From: a virus
IMG/VR virus record: IMGVR_UViG_3300031111_000007
Span: 64,001-128,000 of that record
Length of the DNA: 64,000 nt
Strand: one strand, 5' to 3'
Under the pieces are notes generated by a model. It did no database searches and had not been told where the DNA came from. It was given only the letters and a program-made list of their open reading frames with translations. A program made the position numbers and the translations under genes. Positions 50,009-58,780 of the stretch are shown here, in pieces. Within the stretch, counting starts at the first letter, position 1. The number at the start of each line of letters is the position of its first letter.

Positions 50009-51173
50009 AATCCTCCCATTTACCACTTTTATTTTTTCTATACGAATCCTCATCAAAATGCTGAGTAGATACTTCCAGAATAACAGATGGTAGTATTCCA
50101 CCAAAGCTATGCCAATCATTAGGTTTTAGTTTCACACTATCACCTTTATTCATTATTCGTTCTTGATCATTTATTATCATTCTTACCTTACCATCCAGAA
50201 CATAGAAAGTCTCATCCTTTTCCTTATGATGATGATCACTACACTTGTAACCTTGTTTTAGATTGAGTATTTTACCGCAATAACGGTAAGAATTAGCAAA
50301 CCATATTTCGTTACCCCATTCCTTATCAACCACCTTCACATTATTAAATGGATTGATATATTCATTCATATCTTCCAAGTGAATGAATGAAGTACCTGCT
50401 CTACTCACAACAATACCAGCAGCAATGTTCGCAAAATTAGCTGCCTTATACCTACTATATCCTAATAATCTAAAATATGTATATGTGGCTATAACAGTAT
50501 CACCAGCACCTGTAACATCAGATACACTCTTAGCAGTAGTCTTTATTTCATATTCTCCATCTTCTTCCAGTAATTTCATTCCTTTAGAACCAAGAGTCAA
50601 AAGTACCGTTTTAGCAGTAATATTTCCATTACAATTATTAAATTCTTTTTCATTAGGAGTAATACAATCAAAATCATCAAACATCTCAAGATCAACTTTA
50701 GGATCAGCTACCTTAAGACAATCGAATTGCTTTAACATATTAACTAATTTTCTACTAACAACACCCTTATTATAATCCGAAACAATAATAGCATCAGGAT
50801 TGAACTCTGCTATTGCATGTAATATTTCATCAATATCAGAATTATCTAATGATACCTTTTCTTCTTTATCAATTCTCAATACCTGTTGACCATTAGCAAT
50901 AATTCTCTTTTTATATGTAGTAATTCCTTTTTCTATCAGACCATTTTTTATCCATAATAAATCACCAATATCTTCAAAATCTCCTACTACACCACATAAA
51001 AGAGTATCAACACCAAGACCCTTCAAGTTATTATACACATTACCAGCACCACCTAAAACATCTCTATATTCTTCTTCTAAAACCACTGGTACTGGTGCTT
51101 CAGAAGAAACCCTATCTGACTTCCCATATACATATCGATCAATCATTATATCGCCAATTACAGCTACTTTCAT
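49989..51173 (-). CDS. HldE kinase-like domain fused to a C-terminal cupin
   Basis: 394 residues. About 1-270 is a PfkB kinase very like HldE/RfaE: GDIMIDRYVYGKSDRVSSEAPVPVV, LGGAGNVYNNL, IVSDYNKGV, and GAGDT in SDVTGAGDTVIATY. About 285-394 is a cupin (HHHKEKDETFYVLDGKVRMIINDQE, NDWHSFGG) of the mannose-6-P isomerase/sugar-epimerase type. The fusion of kinase and cupin is unusual. With the next gene it makes a split HldE-like pathway; GmhA/GmhB/HldD partners are not seen in the window. Confidence 0.88.
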   Translation of the reverse strand: MKVAVIGDIMIDRYVYGKSDRVSSEAPVPVVLEEEYRDVLGGAGNVYNNLKGLGVDTLLCGVVGDFEDIGDLLWIKNGLIEKGITTYKKRIIANGQQVLRIDKEEKVSLDNSDIDEILHAIAEFNPDAIIVSDYNKGVVSRKLVNMLKQFDCLKVADPKVDLEMFDDFDCITPNEKEFNNCNGNITAKTVLLTLGSKGMKLLEEDGEYEIKTTAKSVSDVTGAGDTVIATYTYFRLLGYSRYKAANFANIAAGIVVSRAGTSFIHLEDMNEYINPFNNVKVVDKEWGNEIWFANSYRYCGKILNLKQGYKCSDHHHKEKDETFYVLDGKVRMIINDQERIMNKGDSVKLKPNDWHSFGGILPSVILEVSTQHFDEDSYRKNKSGKWEDYENYLH

Positions 51174-51553
51174 ATAAGTCTTCTCCCTGTATTTGGTTCA
51201 ACTTGAATAGCTCTATCATCCCATAATTCAATCATACCAGCATCTTTCTCGCATGTTACTTCCAATCTCTCACCAATATGTTCTTCAGTCCAATCTTGTA
51301 TAGCTTTCGTTACTTCTTCTTTGGTAACTCCATATACTTCTAATGTTCGTGGTCCTAATCTAGCTGTTAGGATTTTAACTGTTTCACAATCATCTAACCA
51401 CATCTTTACACGATCAACCATAAGAGGAACAGGTTTACCTATCTTTGTCATATCAAATTCACCATCATAAGGCATTGCCAATGTTTCATCTAAATCAACT
51501 GCTATCCATCTATACTCTGGTTTAATGCTATAATTTCTAAATATTTTACTCAT
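51170..51553 (-). CDS. HAD-superfamily phosphatase-like protein
   Basis: 127 residues. WIAVDLDETLAMP provides the DxD nucleophile motif, VKILTAR the motif II Thr, and IELWDDRAI a late acidic motif. Small HADs of this kind are common in large phages. In this cluster it might dephosphorylate a sugar phosphate; GmhB identity is not supported by sequence. Overlaps both neighbours by 4 bases. Confidence 0.78.
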   Translation of the reverse strand: MSKIFRNYSIKPEYRWIAVDLDETLAMPYDGEFDMTKIGKPVPLMVDRVKMWLDDCETVKILTARLGPRTLEVYGVTKEEVTKAIQDWTEEHIGERLEVTCEKDAGMIELWDDRAIQVEPNTGRRLI

Positions 51554-52281
51554 TTTCTTCTCAAATATCCTCTTGGATTAAATGTCATTAAATGTTTTTC
51601 ACAACTCTTATCAATCTCCCACTTATCACCATATGAATGTATCCATTGAAGAATAGCACCCATAGGTCCATCATCATCATACTTCCAAGGAACAGGATTA
51701 CCGGCAGCATGAGAATCCTCAACAATCATATATCCACCAGATTTAACCAGAATACTATACAGAAGCATTTCAGTATATACATGATCCCTTGTATGCCATG
51801 AATCTAAAAGAACCATGCAATTAGAATGACAACCTGTTGTTTCTTTTACTTCATTAACTATAATTCTATCTGTACTATCACCATCAATAAATTTAATACG
51901 ATCTTCCCATTCGAACTGACCCCATTTATGTTCTTTTCTCTTAGTATTATCATTATCAATACTAATAACTCTACCTTGACCCATCAACTCACAAATAGCA
52001 GCATAAAACAACGCAGAACCACCATGCCCTGTTCCTGTTTCAATGATAAATTCAGGTTTTGTTTTATAGATCAATTCTTGAATGACAAAAACATCCATGG
52101 GAAGTTTCCAACATGGAATTCCTAACCATGAATTATTCTCCCAAACTCTTTCTTTCTCATATGTTTTGTGATAATCATCAATACATTCTCTACCATGAGA
52201 GAACTTCTTTTTAATTTTCTCATCTAATTGCATTCCCAACTTATATGCTTCTGTTTCTTCTATATCCAATTCTTCCTCCAT
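51550..52281 (-). CDS. CmcI-like methyltransferase (cephalosporin hydroxylase/rhamnosyl O-methyltransferase family)
   Basis: 243 residues. WLGIPCWKLPMDVFVIQELI, ETGTGHGGSALFYAAI (motif I), ISIDND, FIDGDSTD, VLLDSWHTRDHVYTEMLLYS and the terminal TFNPRGYLRRK all follow the CmcI family, SAM-dependent sugar O-methyltransferases. ATG at 52281 has a poor ribosome site; a TTG at 52269 after GGAGGAAGAA is an alternative start. Confidence 0.85.
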   Translation of the reverse strand: MEEELDIEETEAYKLGMQLDEKIKKKFSHGRECIDDYHKTYEKERVWENNSWLGIPCWKLPMDVFVIQELIYKTKPEFIIETGTGHGGSALFYAAICELMGQGRVISIDNDNTKRKEHKWGQFEWEDRIKFIDGDSTDRIIVNEVKETTGCHSNCMVLLDSWHTRDHVYTEMLLYSILVKSGGYMIVEDSHAAGNPVPWKYDDDGPMGAILQWIHSYGDKWEIDKSCEKHLMTFNPRGYLRRK

Positions 52282-52844
52282 AATAAAGTCATTGATGGAA
52301 AGGGATCAAAAATCTGAATATCCCAATTATTATAAACATCAGGATTATTGATTAATTCAGGTCTAATAGGTTTTTTATTATACTTCTTAATCCATCCTTG
52401 ATCCCTTTCAATACTTCCACCTTCAAAAGCTATAATACCTTCATTGTGTATTTTCTTACCCCATGTATCAAGCATTCTCAATAAAATATCACCATCATTA
52501 GAAATATCAAAATGTAAAAAATCGATAGTGTTATCTTCATAATCTTCATATATCTCAAAAGCATTTGCCTTAAAAAGATTACAATCCCAATCAAGATTAC
52601 TTGTTTTTAACATTTCCATAACATCTTCCATATTACCATGATGATATTCATAATCTTCAAATAGATCATAAGCAAAAAATATACTACGAATTCCTCTTTT
52701 CTTTCTATTGAATCTTAAAGCATTAGAAATATGAAATGCTGAGTATCCATCAAGAACACCACACTCTACTACCAATTGAGGTTGTCTACCTAAAACCAAT
52801 GCTCTTAACACAGAACCATAATTATTCTTTTCGTAGCTAGTCAT
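52260..52844 (-). CDS. Class I methyltransferase-like protein
   Basis: 194 residues. LVVECGVLDGYSAFHISNALRF is motif I; FFAYDLFEDYEYHHGN, CNLFKANAFEIYEDYEDNTIDFLHFDISN and NEGIIAFEGG follow the class I fold. Acidic Asp at DLFEDYE suits SAM binding. Probably another sugar or peptide methyltransferase of the cluster. Start coupled to the upstream stop. Confidence 0.7.
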   Translation of the reverse strand: MTSYEKNNYGSVLRALVLGRQPQLVVECGVLDGYSAFHISNALRFNRKKRGIRSIFFAYDLFEDYEYHHGNMEDVMEMLKTSNLDWDCNLFKANAFEIYEDYEDNTIDFLHFDISNDGDILLRMLDTWGKKIHNEGIIAFEGGSIERDQGWIKKYNKKPIRPELINNPDVYNNWDIQIFDPFPSMTLLWRKNWI

Positions 52845-53035
52845 TCAGCATCCTCAATATTTCCTTCTTCATGCATAAATTCTTCTATTTCATTAGTATT
52901 CATGCCGTCTGGAAATTCACAATACTTTTTTGCAGCACCCATATGTGCAATATCTTCTTTATTATATTCTTCTAATATTAACATAATAGGTTCAATTTTA
53001 GAATCATATATTTTATTACCAATCTTTACTCTCAT
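52841..53035 (-). CDS. Small hypothetical protein
   Basis: 64 residues. MRVKIGNKIYDSKIEPIMLIL, then EYNKEDIAHMGAAKKYCEFPDGMNTNEIEEFMHEEG. Resembles small conserved proteins of large phages that begin with a short beta hairpin and end acidic. Overlaps the next gene by 4 bases. Function unknown. Confidence 0.6.
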   Translation of the reverse strand: MRVKIGNKIYDSKIEPIMLILEEYNKEDIAHMGAAKKYCEFPDGMNTNEIEEFMHEEGNIEDAE

Positions 53036-53036
53036 A

Positions 53037-53396
53037 TTATTCTCCTAATTTTCTAATATTTCTTGGTACATTAAGAACAGTACTATCATCATCTGATAAT
53101 GGTGTATAAGTAACTTCTTCAGAATCAGCACTTTCAAGTTCACCATCATATGCTCTAACTACAAAATAATATGTTGTTCCTTTAGCCAATTCTATCAATG
53201 TACATTCACATGTTTGATCGTAACTATCACTATCCCATATAGGAGTACTATAATTATAACCATTTCCAGCTTCCCTCAAGAAAACTCTATATCCTTCAGG
53301 AGTAGGATCATTGCAATCCCATCGTAATGTAACATTAGCTGCCATAACTGAAGTAGAAAATAATAAAAAACATAATACAATAAATAATACTCTCAT
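53037..53396 (-). CDS. Exported fibronectin type III protein
   Basis: 119 residues. MRVLFIVLCFLLFSTSVMA is a classic signal peptide (cleavage near 19-20). The mature part is one Fn3 domain: VTLRWDCNDPTPEGYRVFL, CECTLIELAKGTTYYFVVRAYDG, ESADSEEVTYTP. Two Cys (CDC.. and CEC) may pair. GGAG 6 bases upstream. An exported Fn3 protein within a phage sugar cluster suggests action in the periplasm or cell surface. Confidence 0.8.
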   Translation of the reverse strand: MRVLFIVLCFLLFSTSVMAANVTLRWDCNDPTPEGYRVFLREAGNGYNYSTPIWDSDSYDQTCECTLIELAKGTTYYFVVRAYDGELESADSEEVTYTPLSDDDSTVLNVPRNIRKLGE

Positions 53397-53397
53397 A

Positions 53398-56181
53398 TTA
53401 TTCTCCTATAATACAATCAGCCCATTTGGTAGGAACAAATTCAGCCTTTGCTCTTTCCCTTGCTGCTTTACCTTTCTGTTCTAAAATAGGCATATTATCT
53501 TTTATCTCTTTTAGAACTTCAATATAATCACTCACATCATCACATAACCAACCTGTTTCTGGTGTAATACGATCCTTCGCACCATAGCTATTATCACCAA
53601 TACAAGGAATACCACAAGCCATAGCTTCAATAATAACTCTTGGACCTTGATCTTGATAACCCGGAGGAAGGTGATACCAGAAACAATTACCTTTCGACAA
53701 GAACTCAGGTACAGTAACTTCATTCACTTTGAATTTATGAACATTAGGATGATCAAATGTTTTACTGTATGCTGGCATATAAAAGAATTGAATATCTCTA
53801 GCAACTTCATCTAAAATCTGAGCAATAAGATCATTCGTATACTCAGGATGTTTAGCATCCCTTTGAGAATTATGTCTAATCAATCTCAATCCATCTTTAT
53901 AATCAACCTTGACTTTAAAGAACTCATCTAAATCAGTAGGTGGTGGAAGTACTCTTGTTTTGACATCAGGTAATCTCTCTTTTAGTTCACCCTCTTTAGT
54001 AGAATTAAGGAACATATATAAATCCCAATCCTTTGTCCATGATACACTACCAGCACCACCAAGTTGATAGTTGAGTATCATTACTTTTCTATTTGCTTTC
54101 AGTTTATCCATAACATCCAGATACTGAGGCTTGTTAAAATTCCATATACAATCAGAAGTATAAAACGTGAGAAGATCAACCGGCTCGACCATATCTTTCC
54201 ATGGTCTTACAATAACACCTTCAGGAATATTTCGCCCATACTCACCTGATATATTACCAGTAGGAATAAGCTCTACACGATATCCTCTACTCAACATATC
54301 TTTCATAATGAATAGAGATGATCTTTCTGAACCACCAAAACCACGGCATGTAGTAATCATTCTGAATGATTTTCTATCATCATTCTCAATCTGTGTTTTT
54401 ATCTCTTGATCCTTCTTATCCTGTTGTACTTTACAAATTTCTTTCTTTGCCCAAAAATGGCATCTATGACCACCCTTGGAAACCATTTCAAATTCTGGTT
54501 CAAGATATTTCGCTTGCCATTTTCTCTCCCATACTCTACCCGCATCATGTACAATAACAATATCAGCCATCTTAGAACCATACATGGTTGAGAACTCTCT
54601 ATTACCACCACCAGCAGGACCATCAATAAATGCAAGATCAAATTTAATATCTTTAAACTCTTTCAGATCAACATCTAGTTTCTTACCATCCCATTTAAAG
54701 ATATGATTGTTGCCAGTTGACATATCCTGAATCTTCTTCATCCAATTTTCTTGAGTTTCAAAAGTAACAACATCTTCAACCTTGGAAGCAAACAATAGAG
54801 AAGATAAACCAGCACCAAATTCCAATACTTTCTTAACACCATAAGTCTTGATAACATCTTCCATAAACAACCAATCCTTATCAGTAATACAACCCCCACC
54901 CCATTCAAAACCATACTTCTTTAGGATGTCATTATCTACTTGTTTCGGTTGATTTGGAACACTAAATACTTTTTTCTCTCTTACGATATTTTTAAAGAAC
55001 TTATTGGGTATCTTCTTACCATACTCAAGCCTACCACCTTTATAGTACATTCTAACGCCTTCAGCTATTTGTTCAGGTTCAATTATATCAACACATGTAG
55101 GAATTTTCTCTATGGTAGGATGTCCTTTAGTACATTCATGAGAAGGTTTGGTTAGATTTTTACATCCTTCAAGTTTACAAGCCCAACAAGCCCTTTGTTC
55201 AACACAAGGCAATGCTCCATTGTTATGAATATACTGATGTCCATAGTACTGTGTAAATGAAGCAGGTTCCCTACCAGCAGCAAGAACAACACATGGGTTA
55301 TTAAATACTGCTGATAGGTGCATGTGCATCGATACAAGCCCCATTGATCCTTGAGCGTGAAGGAAGATATTAAATAAGTCTCTAATGCCTGTATTTCGAT
55401 CCTCAGTGCGTCCTATGAAGTCAATAACATTATCCAACTTAGGATATGGATGATGTTTAACACCTAATTGAACAAATTGAACATCATCTTTCAGAATATT
55501 AATTACTTCCTGCCATCTATGATATTGCTTACTAGGCCATCCCGGTTCGCCACCATAAATGAATATCCAATATGGACCTTCAATAATCGGTTTCCTATTA
55601 TATTCTTCTTCGGTTAACCAAATATCAGGTCTGATTTCTCCTTGAGTAATTTTCAATCCCATTTTATTTTGGATATCCATTCTAAAGGCATTTGCCATAT
55701 GATAATCCCATGTTCCAGACTTATTGGTAAGAAACCCCGGACCAATCTTTACAGTAGCTTTATTCGCTTGCAACGAACCTGCTCTAAAACTATGATCAAT
55801 ATGAGGATTGTTATCCCATATATGCATAGCAGTAGTATTAACACCAATCCTTGTATCAGGGAATTGTCTCTTAAAATCCCTAACTGCACATGTCATTGTG
55901 AGGATGTCACCTATCGCTTGTCTATTATGAAATAGAACTTCACTTGGAGCTTCCTCTTTTTTATTATCTTTATTTAATGATCGGTTAAAGTCCTCTGAAG
56001 TGTAGGCTAACAAATCCTCAACAATAACATCTGTTACAGCTTTATTCGGTAGGATATGATGTAGATGATCAGCACCAAATCTTGCTGATACTAAAAGGTC
56101 TGTACAATCTGTTCTCTTTCCAACTTGATCATGCTTGGCAATGGTTTTTGCCTCACGTTCCAACATTTTAGATAATCTCAT
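53398..56181 (-). CDS. Trifunctional GT9 glycosyltransferase - methyltransferase - GT4 glycosyltransferase
   Basis: 927 residues. About 80-395: GT9 heptosyltransferase-like (FHNRQAIGDILTMTCAVRDFKRQFP, IYGGEPGWPSKQYHRW, FIGRTEDRN, SMGLVSMHMHLSAVFNNPCVVL) plus a Cys cluster CWACKLEGC. About 420-590: class I methyltransferase (VLEFGAGLSSLLFAS, FDLAFIDGPAGGG, DIVIVHDAG). About 610-927: GT4 type (TTCRGFGGSERSS, RLIRHNSQRDAKHPEY, FSKGNCFWYH and PRVIIEAMACGIPCIGDN with E-x7-E). No signal or membrane segment. Largest enzyme of the cluster. Confidence 0.85.
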   Translation of the reverse strand: MRLSKMLEREAKTIAKHDQVGKRTDCTDLLVSARFGADHLHHILPNKAVTDVIVEDLLAYTSEDFNRSLNKDNKKEEAPSEVLFHNRQAIGDILTMTCAVRDFKRQFPDTRIGVNTTAMHIWDNNPHIDHSFRAGSLQANKATVKIGPGFLTNKSGTWDYHMANAFRMDIQNKMGLKITQGEIRPDIWLTEEEYNRKPIIEGPYWIFIYGGEPGWPSKQYHRWQEVINILKDDVQFVQLGVKHHPYPKLDNVIDFIGRTEDRNTGIRDLFNIFLHAQGSMGLVSMHMHLSAVFNNPCVVLAAGREPASFTQYYGHQYIHNNGALPCVEQRACWACKLEGCKNLTKPSHECTKGHPTIEKIPTCVDIIEPEQIAEGVRMYYKGGRLEYGKKIPNKFFKNIVREKKVFSVPNQPKQVDNDILKKYGFEWGGGCITDKDWLFMEDVIKTYGVKKVLEFGAGLSSLLFASKVEDVVTFETQENWMKKIQDMSTGNNHIFKWDGKKLDVDLKEFKDIKFDLAFIDGPAGGGNREFSTMYGSKMADIVIVHDAGRVWERKWQAKYLEPEFEMVSKGGHRCHFWAKKEICKVQQDKKDQEIKTQIENDDRKSFRMITTCRGFGGSERSSLFIMKDMLSRGYRVELIPTGNISGEYGRNIPEGVIVRPWKDMVEPVDLLTFYTSDCIWNFNKPQYLDVMDKLKANRKVMILNYQLGGAGSVSWTKDWDLYMFLNSTKEGELKERLPDVKTRVLPPPTDLDEFFKVKVDYKDGLRLIRHNSQRDAKHPEYTNDLIAQILDEVARDIQFFYMPAYSKTFDHPNVHKFKVNEVTVPEFLSKGNCFWYHLPPGYQDQGPRVIIEAMACGIPCIGDNSYGAKDRITPETGWLCDDVSDYIEVLKEIKDNMPILEQKGKAARERAKAEFVPTKWADCIIGE

Positions 56182-56432
56182 TAATACACATCTCCATTTT
56201 CAATAATCTTCACATCTTCATACTTGCTTATTTTTCTTCTATATAATTCCATCTTTGCACATTCAAGAACACCAACAAGAGAATTGTAATTAGTATAACT
56301 CTCACCATTTTCTTCGATATATTTTTTACACAGTTTAGTAATGATATAATTCACTTCACCTATATTTACATCATCAAGGCAGTTTAGAATTCTATCAATC
56401 TCATATCTACAATCTTGTTTAATGTAAGGCAT
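56181..56432 (-). CDS. Small hypothetical protein
   Basis: 83 residues. MPYIKQDCRYEIDRILNCLDDVNIGEVNYIITKLCKKYIEENGESYTNYNSLVGVLECAKMELYRR: a helical pattern common in a small conserved phage/bacterial protein that ends with E-x-YRR. The first Cys and Asp-Arg positions recur in that type. Function unknown. One-base overlap with the GT9-MT-GT4 gene. Confidence 0.65.
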   Translation of the reverse strand: MPYIKQDCRYEIDRILNCLDDVNIGEVNYIITKLCKKYIEENGESYTNYNSLVGVLECAKMELYRRKISKYEDVKIIENGDVY

Positions 56433-56433
56433 A

Positions 56434-56724
56434 TTATTTTCCTAATTTAATCTTCTCAAAGGTTGTTGCGCCCATGTATGAAGCAACGATACCAGCAAAT
56501 ACAAATGTAATCATAGCCAATGGTTCAGCTATGATCGTTAACCTTGCATCAGGAATAGGAGCAAAGAAATACAGAAGAACAATAGCAGTAAGATTCGCCA
56601 TTGACAACCATGCCATTCTTCTTCTGTTTTTCCATCTTACCGTTTGCCATTTAATTTTTTCTTCAGGTGTTAATGGGGATGTTTCAATATCCCCATTCAT
56701 ATATTTACTCTCTGGATTACTCAT
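56434..56724 (-). CDS. Two-pass membrane protein
   Basis: 96 residues. Polar, charged N-terminus (EEKIKWQTVRWKNRRRMAW) then two hydrophobic segments at about 38-55 (MANLTAIVLLYFFAPIP) and 62-83 (IIAEPLAMITFVFAGIVASYMG). Such small two-TM proteins are recurring in T4-like marine phages. Sits directly after the SSB gene with a one-base overlap. Function unknown. Confidence 0.65.
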   Translation of the reverse strand: MSNPESKYMNGDIETSPLTPEEKIKWQTVRWKNRRRMAWLSMANLTAIVLLYFFAPIPDARLTIIAEPLAMITFVFAGIVASYMGATTFEKIKLGK

Positions 56725-57728
56725 TACATTTTATCCAATTCAGCCAAAAGTTCTTCATCATCAAGAGCACCAATATCGCCTGATGATTCTTCTTGTTTTT
56801 CAGGTTCTGGTTCAGGAGTAGGTTCAGGAGTAGATTCTTCTCTTGGAGCTTCCTGTCTTTCTTCCTGTTGTGGAGCTTCTTCTCTTGGAGCTTCTTCTCT
56901 CATACCAGCACCAGACTCTACATCTGTATATCCATTAGCAAGACATTCGGTTTCTACCAAATCCCACAAGAATTCAGCTTTGAGAATTTCTACAACCTTA
57001 TCCTTGTCAGTTTCCTTGGATTCAATATATCCCTTCAGACTTGTACAGGTTTCCAACAATGCCTTAATCTCATCATCTGAACCCAATGCATACTGTCTTC
57101 TTGAGAAGTCAGAAGTAGAGTAATCAGGCCATGTCTTACCACCGTCTTGTGGTTTGGTTGAAAGAACATTGATAATAAAGTTTCTTCCTTCCTCACCCGG
57201 ATCAAAGATTTGCATACCATAACCTTCATCTCTATTTGTGATTTCTTTCTTGACTTTCTGCTCAACTTTAGATGGGAATTCATACAGCTTAACCTTACCA
57301 ACAACTTTATTCTCATCGTCTTTCTCATCATCTCTGTTGTCTTTTACGATAAAGAAGTTAGCAACATTCTTCTCTTTCTTTTTAAGCTGATATGCTTGTG
57401 CCTTATCATCTTTGGTTCCATTATACAGCTTAGAAACCGCTGAACAAATAGGACAGAATGCTTTATAGTCATGGGTTTTGGGGCAAAATACAAACTTCCA
57501 TGACTCCCCTGATTTCCAGAAGTGAAAATAGTACCTCTTATAGAACTCACCTTCGGGATCAGGCAAAAATCTACCTTCATAGACTTTTGGTGATTCGACT
57601 GTACCTTTTTGTGGTGTATCCCAAACAAGATCAGAACGAATATAACCACCTGTATTAGCAGTATCCTTTTCCTCAATTTTCTCCTTTTGAAATGATTCAA
57701 ATAGGTCTTTCTTAATCCATTTACTCAT
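56724..57728 (-). CDS. 32: ssDNA-binding protein gp32-like
   Basis: 334 residues. N-terminal basic/aromatic segment (1-20), OB-fold core with zinc site H69, C82, C92, C95 (FCPKTHDYKAFCPIC), and a long acidic Pro/Glu tail ending DDEELLAELDKM, all as in T4 gp32. Coats ssDNA and recruits replication and recombination proteins. GAAAGGAG precedes the start, and a GGTWAYC-class promoter lies about 55 bases upstream. No terminator is visible before the sugar cluster, so both may share transcripts. Confidence 0.9.
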   Translation of the reverse strand: MSKWIKKDLFESFQKEKIEEKDTANTGGYIRSDLVWDTPQKGTVESPKVYEGRFLPDPEGEFYKRYYFHFWKSGESWKFVFCPKTHDYKAFCPICSAVSKLYNGTKDDKAQAYQLKKKEKNVANFFIVKDNRDDEKDDENKVVGKVKLYEFPSKVEQKVKKEITNRDEGYGMQIFDPGEEGRNFIINVLSTKPQDGGKTWPDYSTSDFSRRQYALGSDDEIKALLETCTSLKGYIESKETDKDKVVEILKAEFLWDLVETECLANGYTDVESGAGMREEAPREEAPQQEERQEAPREESTPEPTPEPEPEKQEESSGDIGALDDEELLAELDKM

Positions 57729-57783
57729 GTGTTTCTCCTTTCCTCACGGTATATTCTCACCGCAAGATTTGTAAATTTAAGGT

Positions 57784-57814
57784 ACTATAACACAGATGGA
57801 AAAAAAAGATAACC
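57784..57814 (-). promoter_or_regulatory. GGTWAYC-class promoter for gp32 (SSB)
   Basis: Minus strand GGTTATC (57808-57814), exactly 18 bases with T8 and ending CTGTGT, then TATAGT (57784-57789). The TGT immediately before the -10 is an extended -10. Confidence 0.8.
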
Positions 57815-57830
57815 TATTTTTTTTAGAAAA

Positions 57831-57872
57831 GACAAAAAAAAAATGGCAGGAGAAGAATTCCCCTGCCATTTC
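57831..57872 (-). terminator. Rho-independent terminator after the 277-aa exported protein
   Basis: Minus strand ATGGCAGG/CCTGCCAT stem followed by an uninterrupted run of about ten T, just past the stop at 57896. Confidence 0.85.
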
Positions 57873-57895
57873 AATACACTATGATTTATTTAAGA

Positions 57896-58729
57896 CTACT
57901 TACCACAATTCAAACCTCTACCATTGATACAATCACTAACCTGTGCATATTTAGTTGAAGTTTTCTTTTCAACCTTTGCCAGTTCAGGTTTGGAAGCATC
58001 AACACCGGCATAACCCTGCAACCAAGGCAAATCTTCAGTCATGCTACGATTGGAAGCATAACCAGTTCCACCACCCGGAGAGATAGATTCTTTACCACTA
58101 TCATTGACAAGACCACCAGTAGCATAAGCACCGATACCCCAACCAGAAGCATCTACTCCACGATGAGCACCTTCAGCAGTCAACACCAGCACATTACAAC
58201 CCTCATCCAATACTTCCTGTGCCATCTGACCAAGAACCATCAGGGAATTGGTATCGTTATCATCAGCTTCACCATCGATCATACCTACAATCTTAACACC
58301 AGCAGGTCTTTGGAGAGTGATATAGATAAACTTGGTTCCCTTATAATCCTTTCCATAAGCTCTAGGCACCATGCTTTCCTCATTGATAACCTGAAAATTG
58401 ACTTCGGTATCACTTCCACCTTTTGCCAAATTATCAACAGCACCATCACTCATTTTCAGAACTACACCATCTTCACCGAAAAGATTAATAAACTCTTTCA
58501 TACTACGGAAAGAACTATCGGGAGTAGGGGAAGTAAAGAACCCATTGGTCTGAGGAAAAGGAGTGACCCCCGGATTCACAAACTTACGATCATACACATT
58601 ACTAACTGCATGACTATCCTGAGATAGAGTTGCAGTAGCACCAGCATCAGCAGTTGCTTCAGCCGCAAAAGCGTTGCCACCTACCATAACCAGACTCAAA
58701 CAAATTACTGCAATAATCAATTTTTTCAT
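57896..58729 (-). CDS. Exported hypothetical protein, sigma70 promoter
   Basis: 277 residues. Signal peptide MKKLIIAVICLSLVMVGGNAFA (about 22), nearly the same as that of the 400-aa neighbour. The mature part has TADAGATATLSQDSHAVSNVYDRKF, SSFRSMKEFINLFGEDGVVLKMSDGAVDNLA, TKFIYITLQRPAGVKIVGMIDGEADDN and a Gly/Ser/Thr-rich end with a Cys pair. No family recognised; the central part has a mixed alpha/beta look. Strong own promoter and terminator; preceded by a stem-loop around the -10. Likely periplasmic or secreted early. Confidence 0.75.
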   Translation of the reverse strand: MKKLIIAVICLSLVMVGGNAFAAEATADAGATATLSQDSHAVSNVYDRKFVNPGVTPFPQTNGFFTSPTPDSSFRSMKEFINLFGEDGVVLKMSDGAVDNLAKGGSDTEVNFQVINEESMVPRAYGKDYKGTKFIYITLQRPAGVKIVGMIDGEADDNDTNSLMVLGQMAQEVLDEGCNVLVLTAEGAHRGVDASGWGIGAYATGGLVNDSGKESISPGGGTGYASNRSMTEDLPWLQGYAGVDASKPELAKVEKKTSTKYAQVSDCINGRGLNCGK

Positions 58730-58761
58730 AACATTTTTCTCCTTTCAAGAGTTTTAATTTT

Positions 58762-58780
58762 GGGGAGCATAACACTCCCC
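58762..58780. promoter_or_regulatory. Inverted repeat overlapping the -10 of the 277-aa gene promoter
   Basis: GGGGAG, 7-base loop, CTCCCC. It overlaps TATGCT, so it may be an operator or a 5' mRNA hairpin; without a T-tract on the minus strand it is not an ordinary terminator. Confidence 0.55.
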
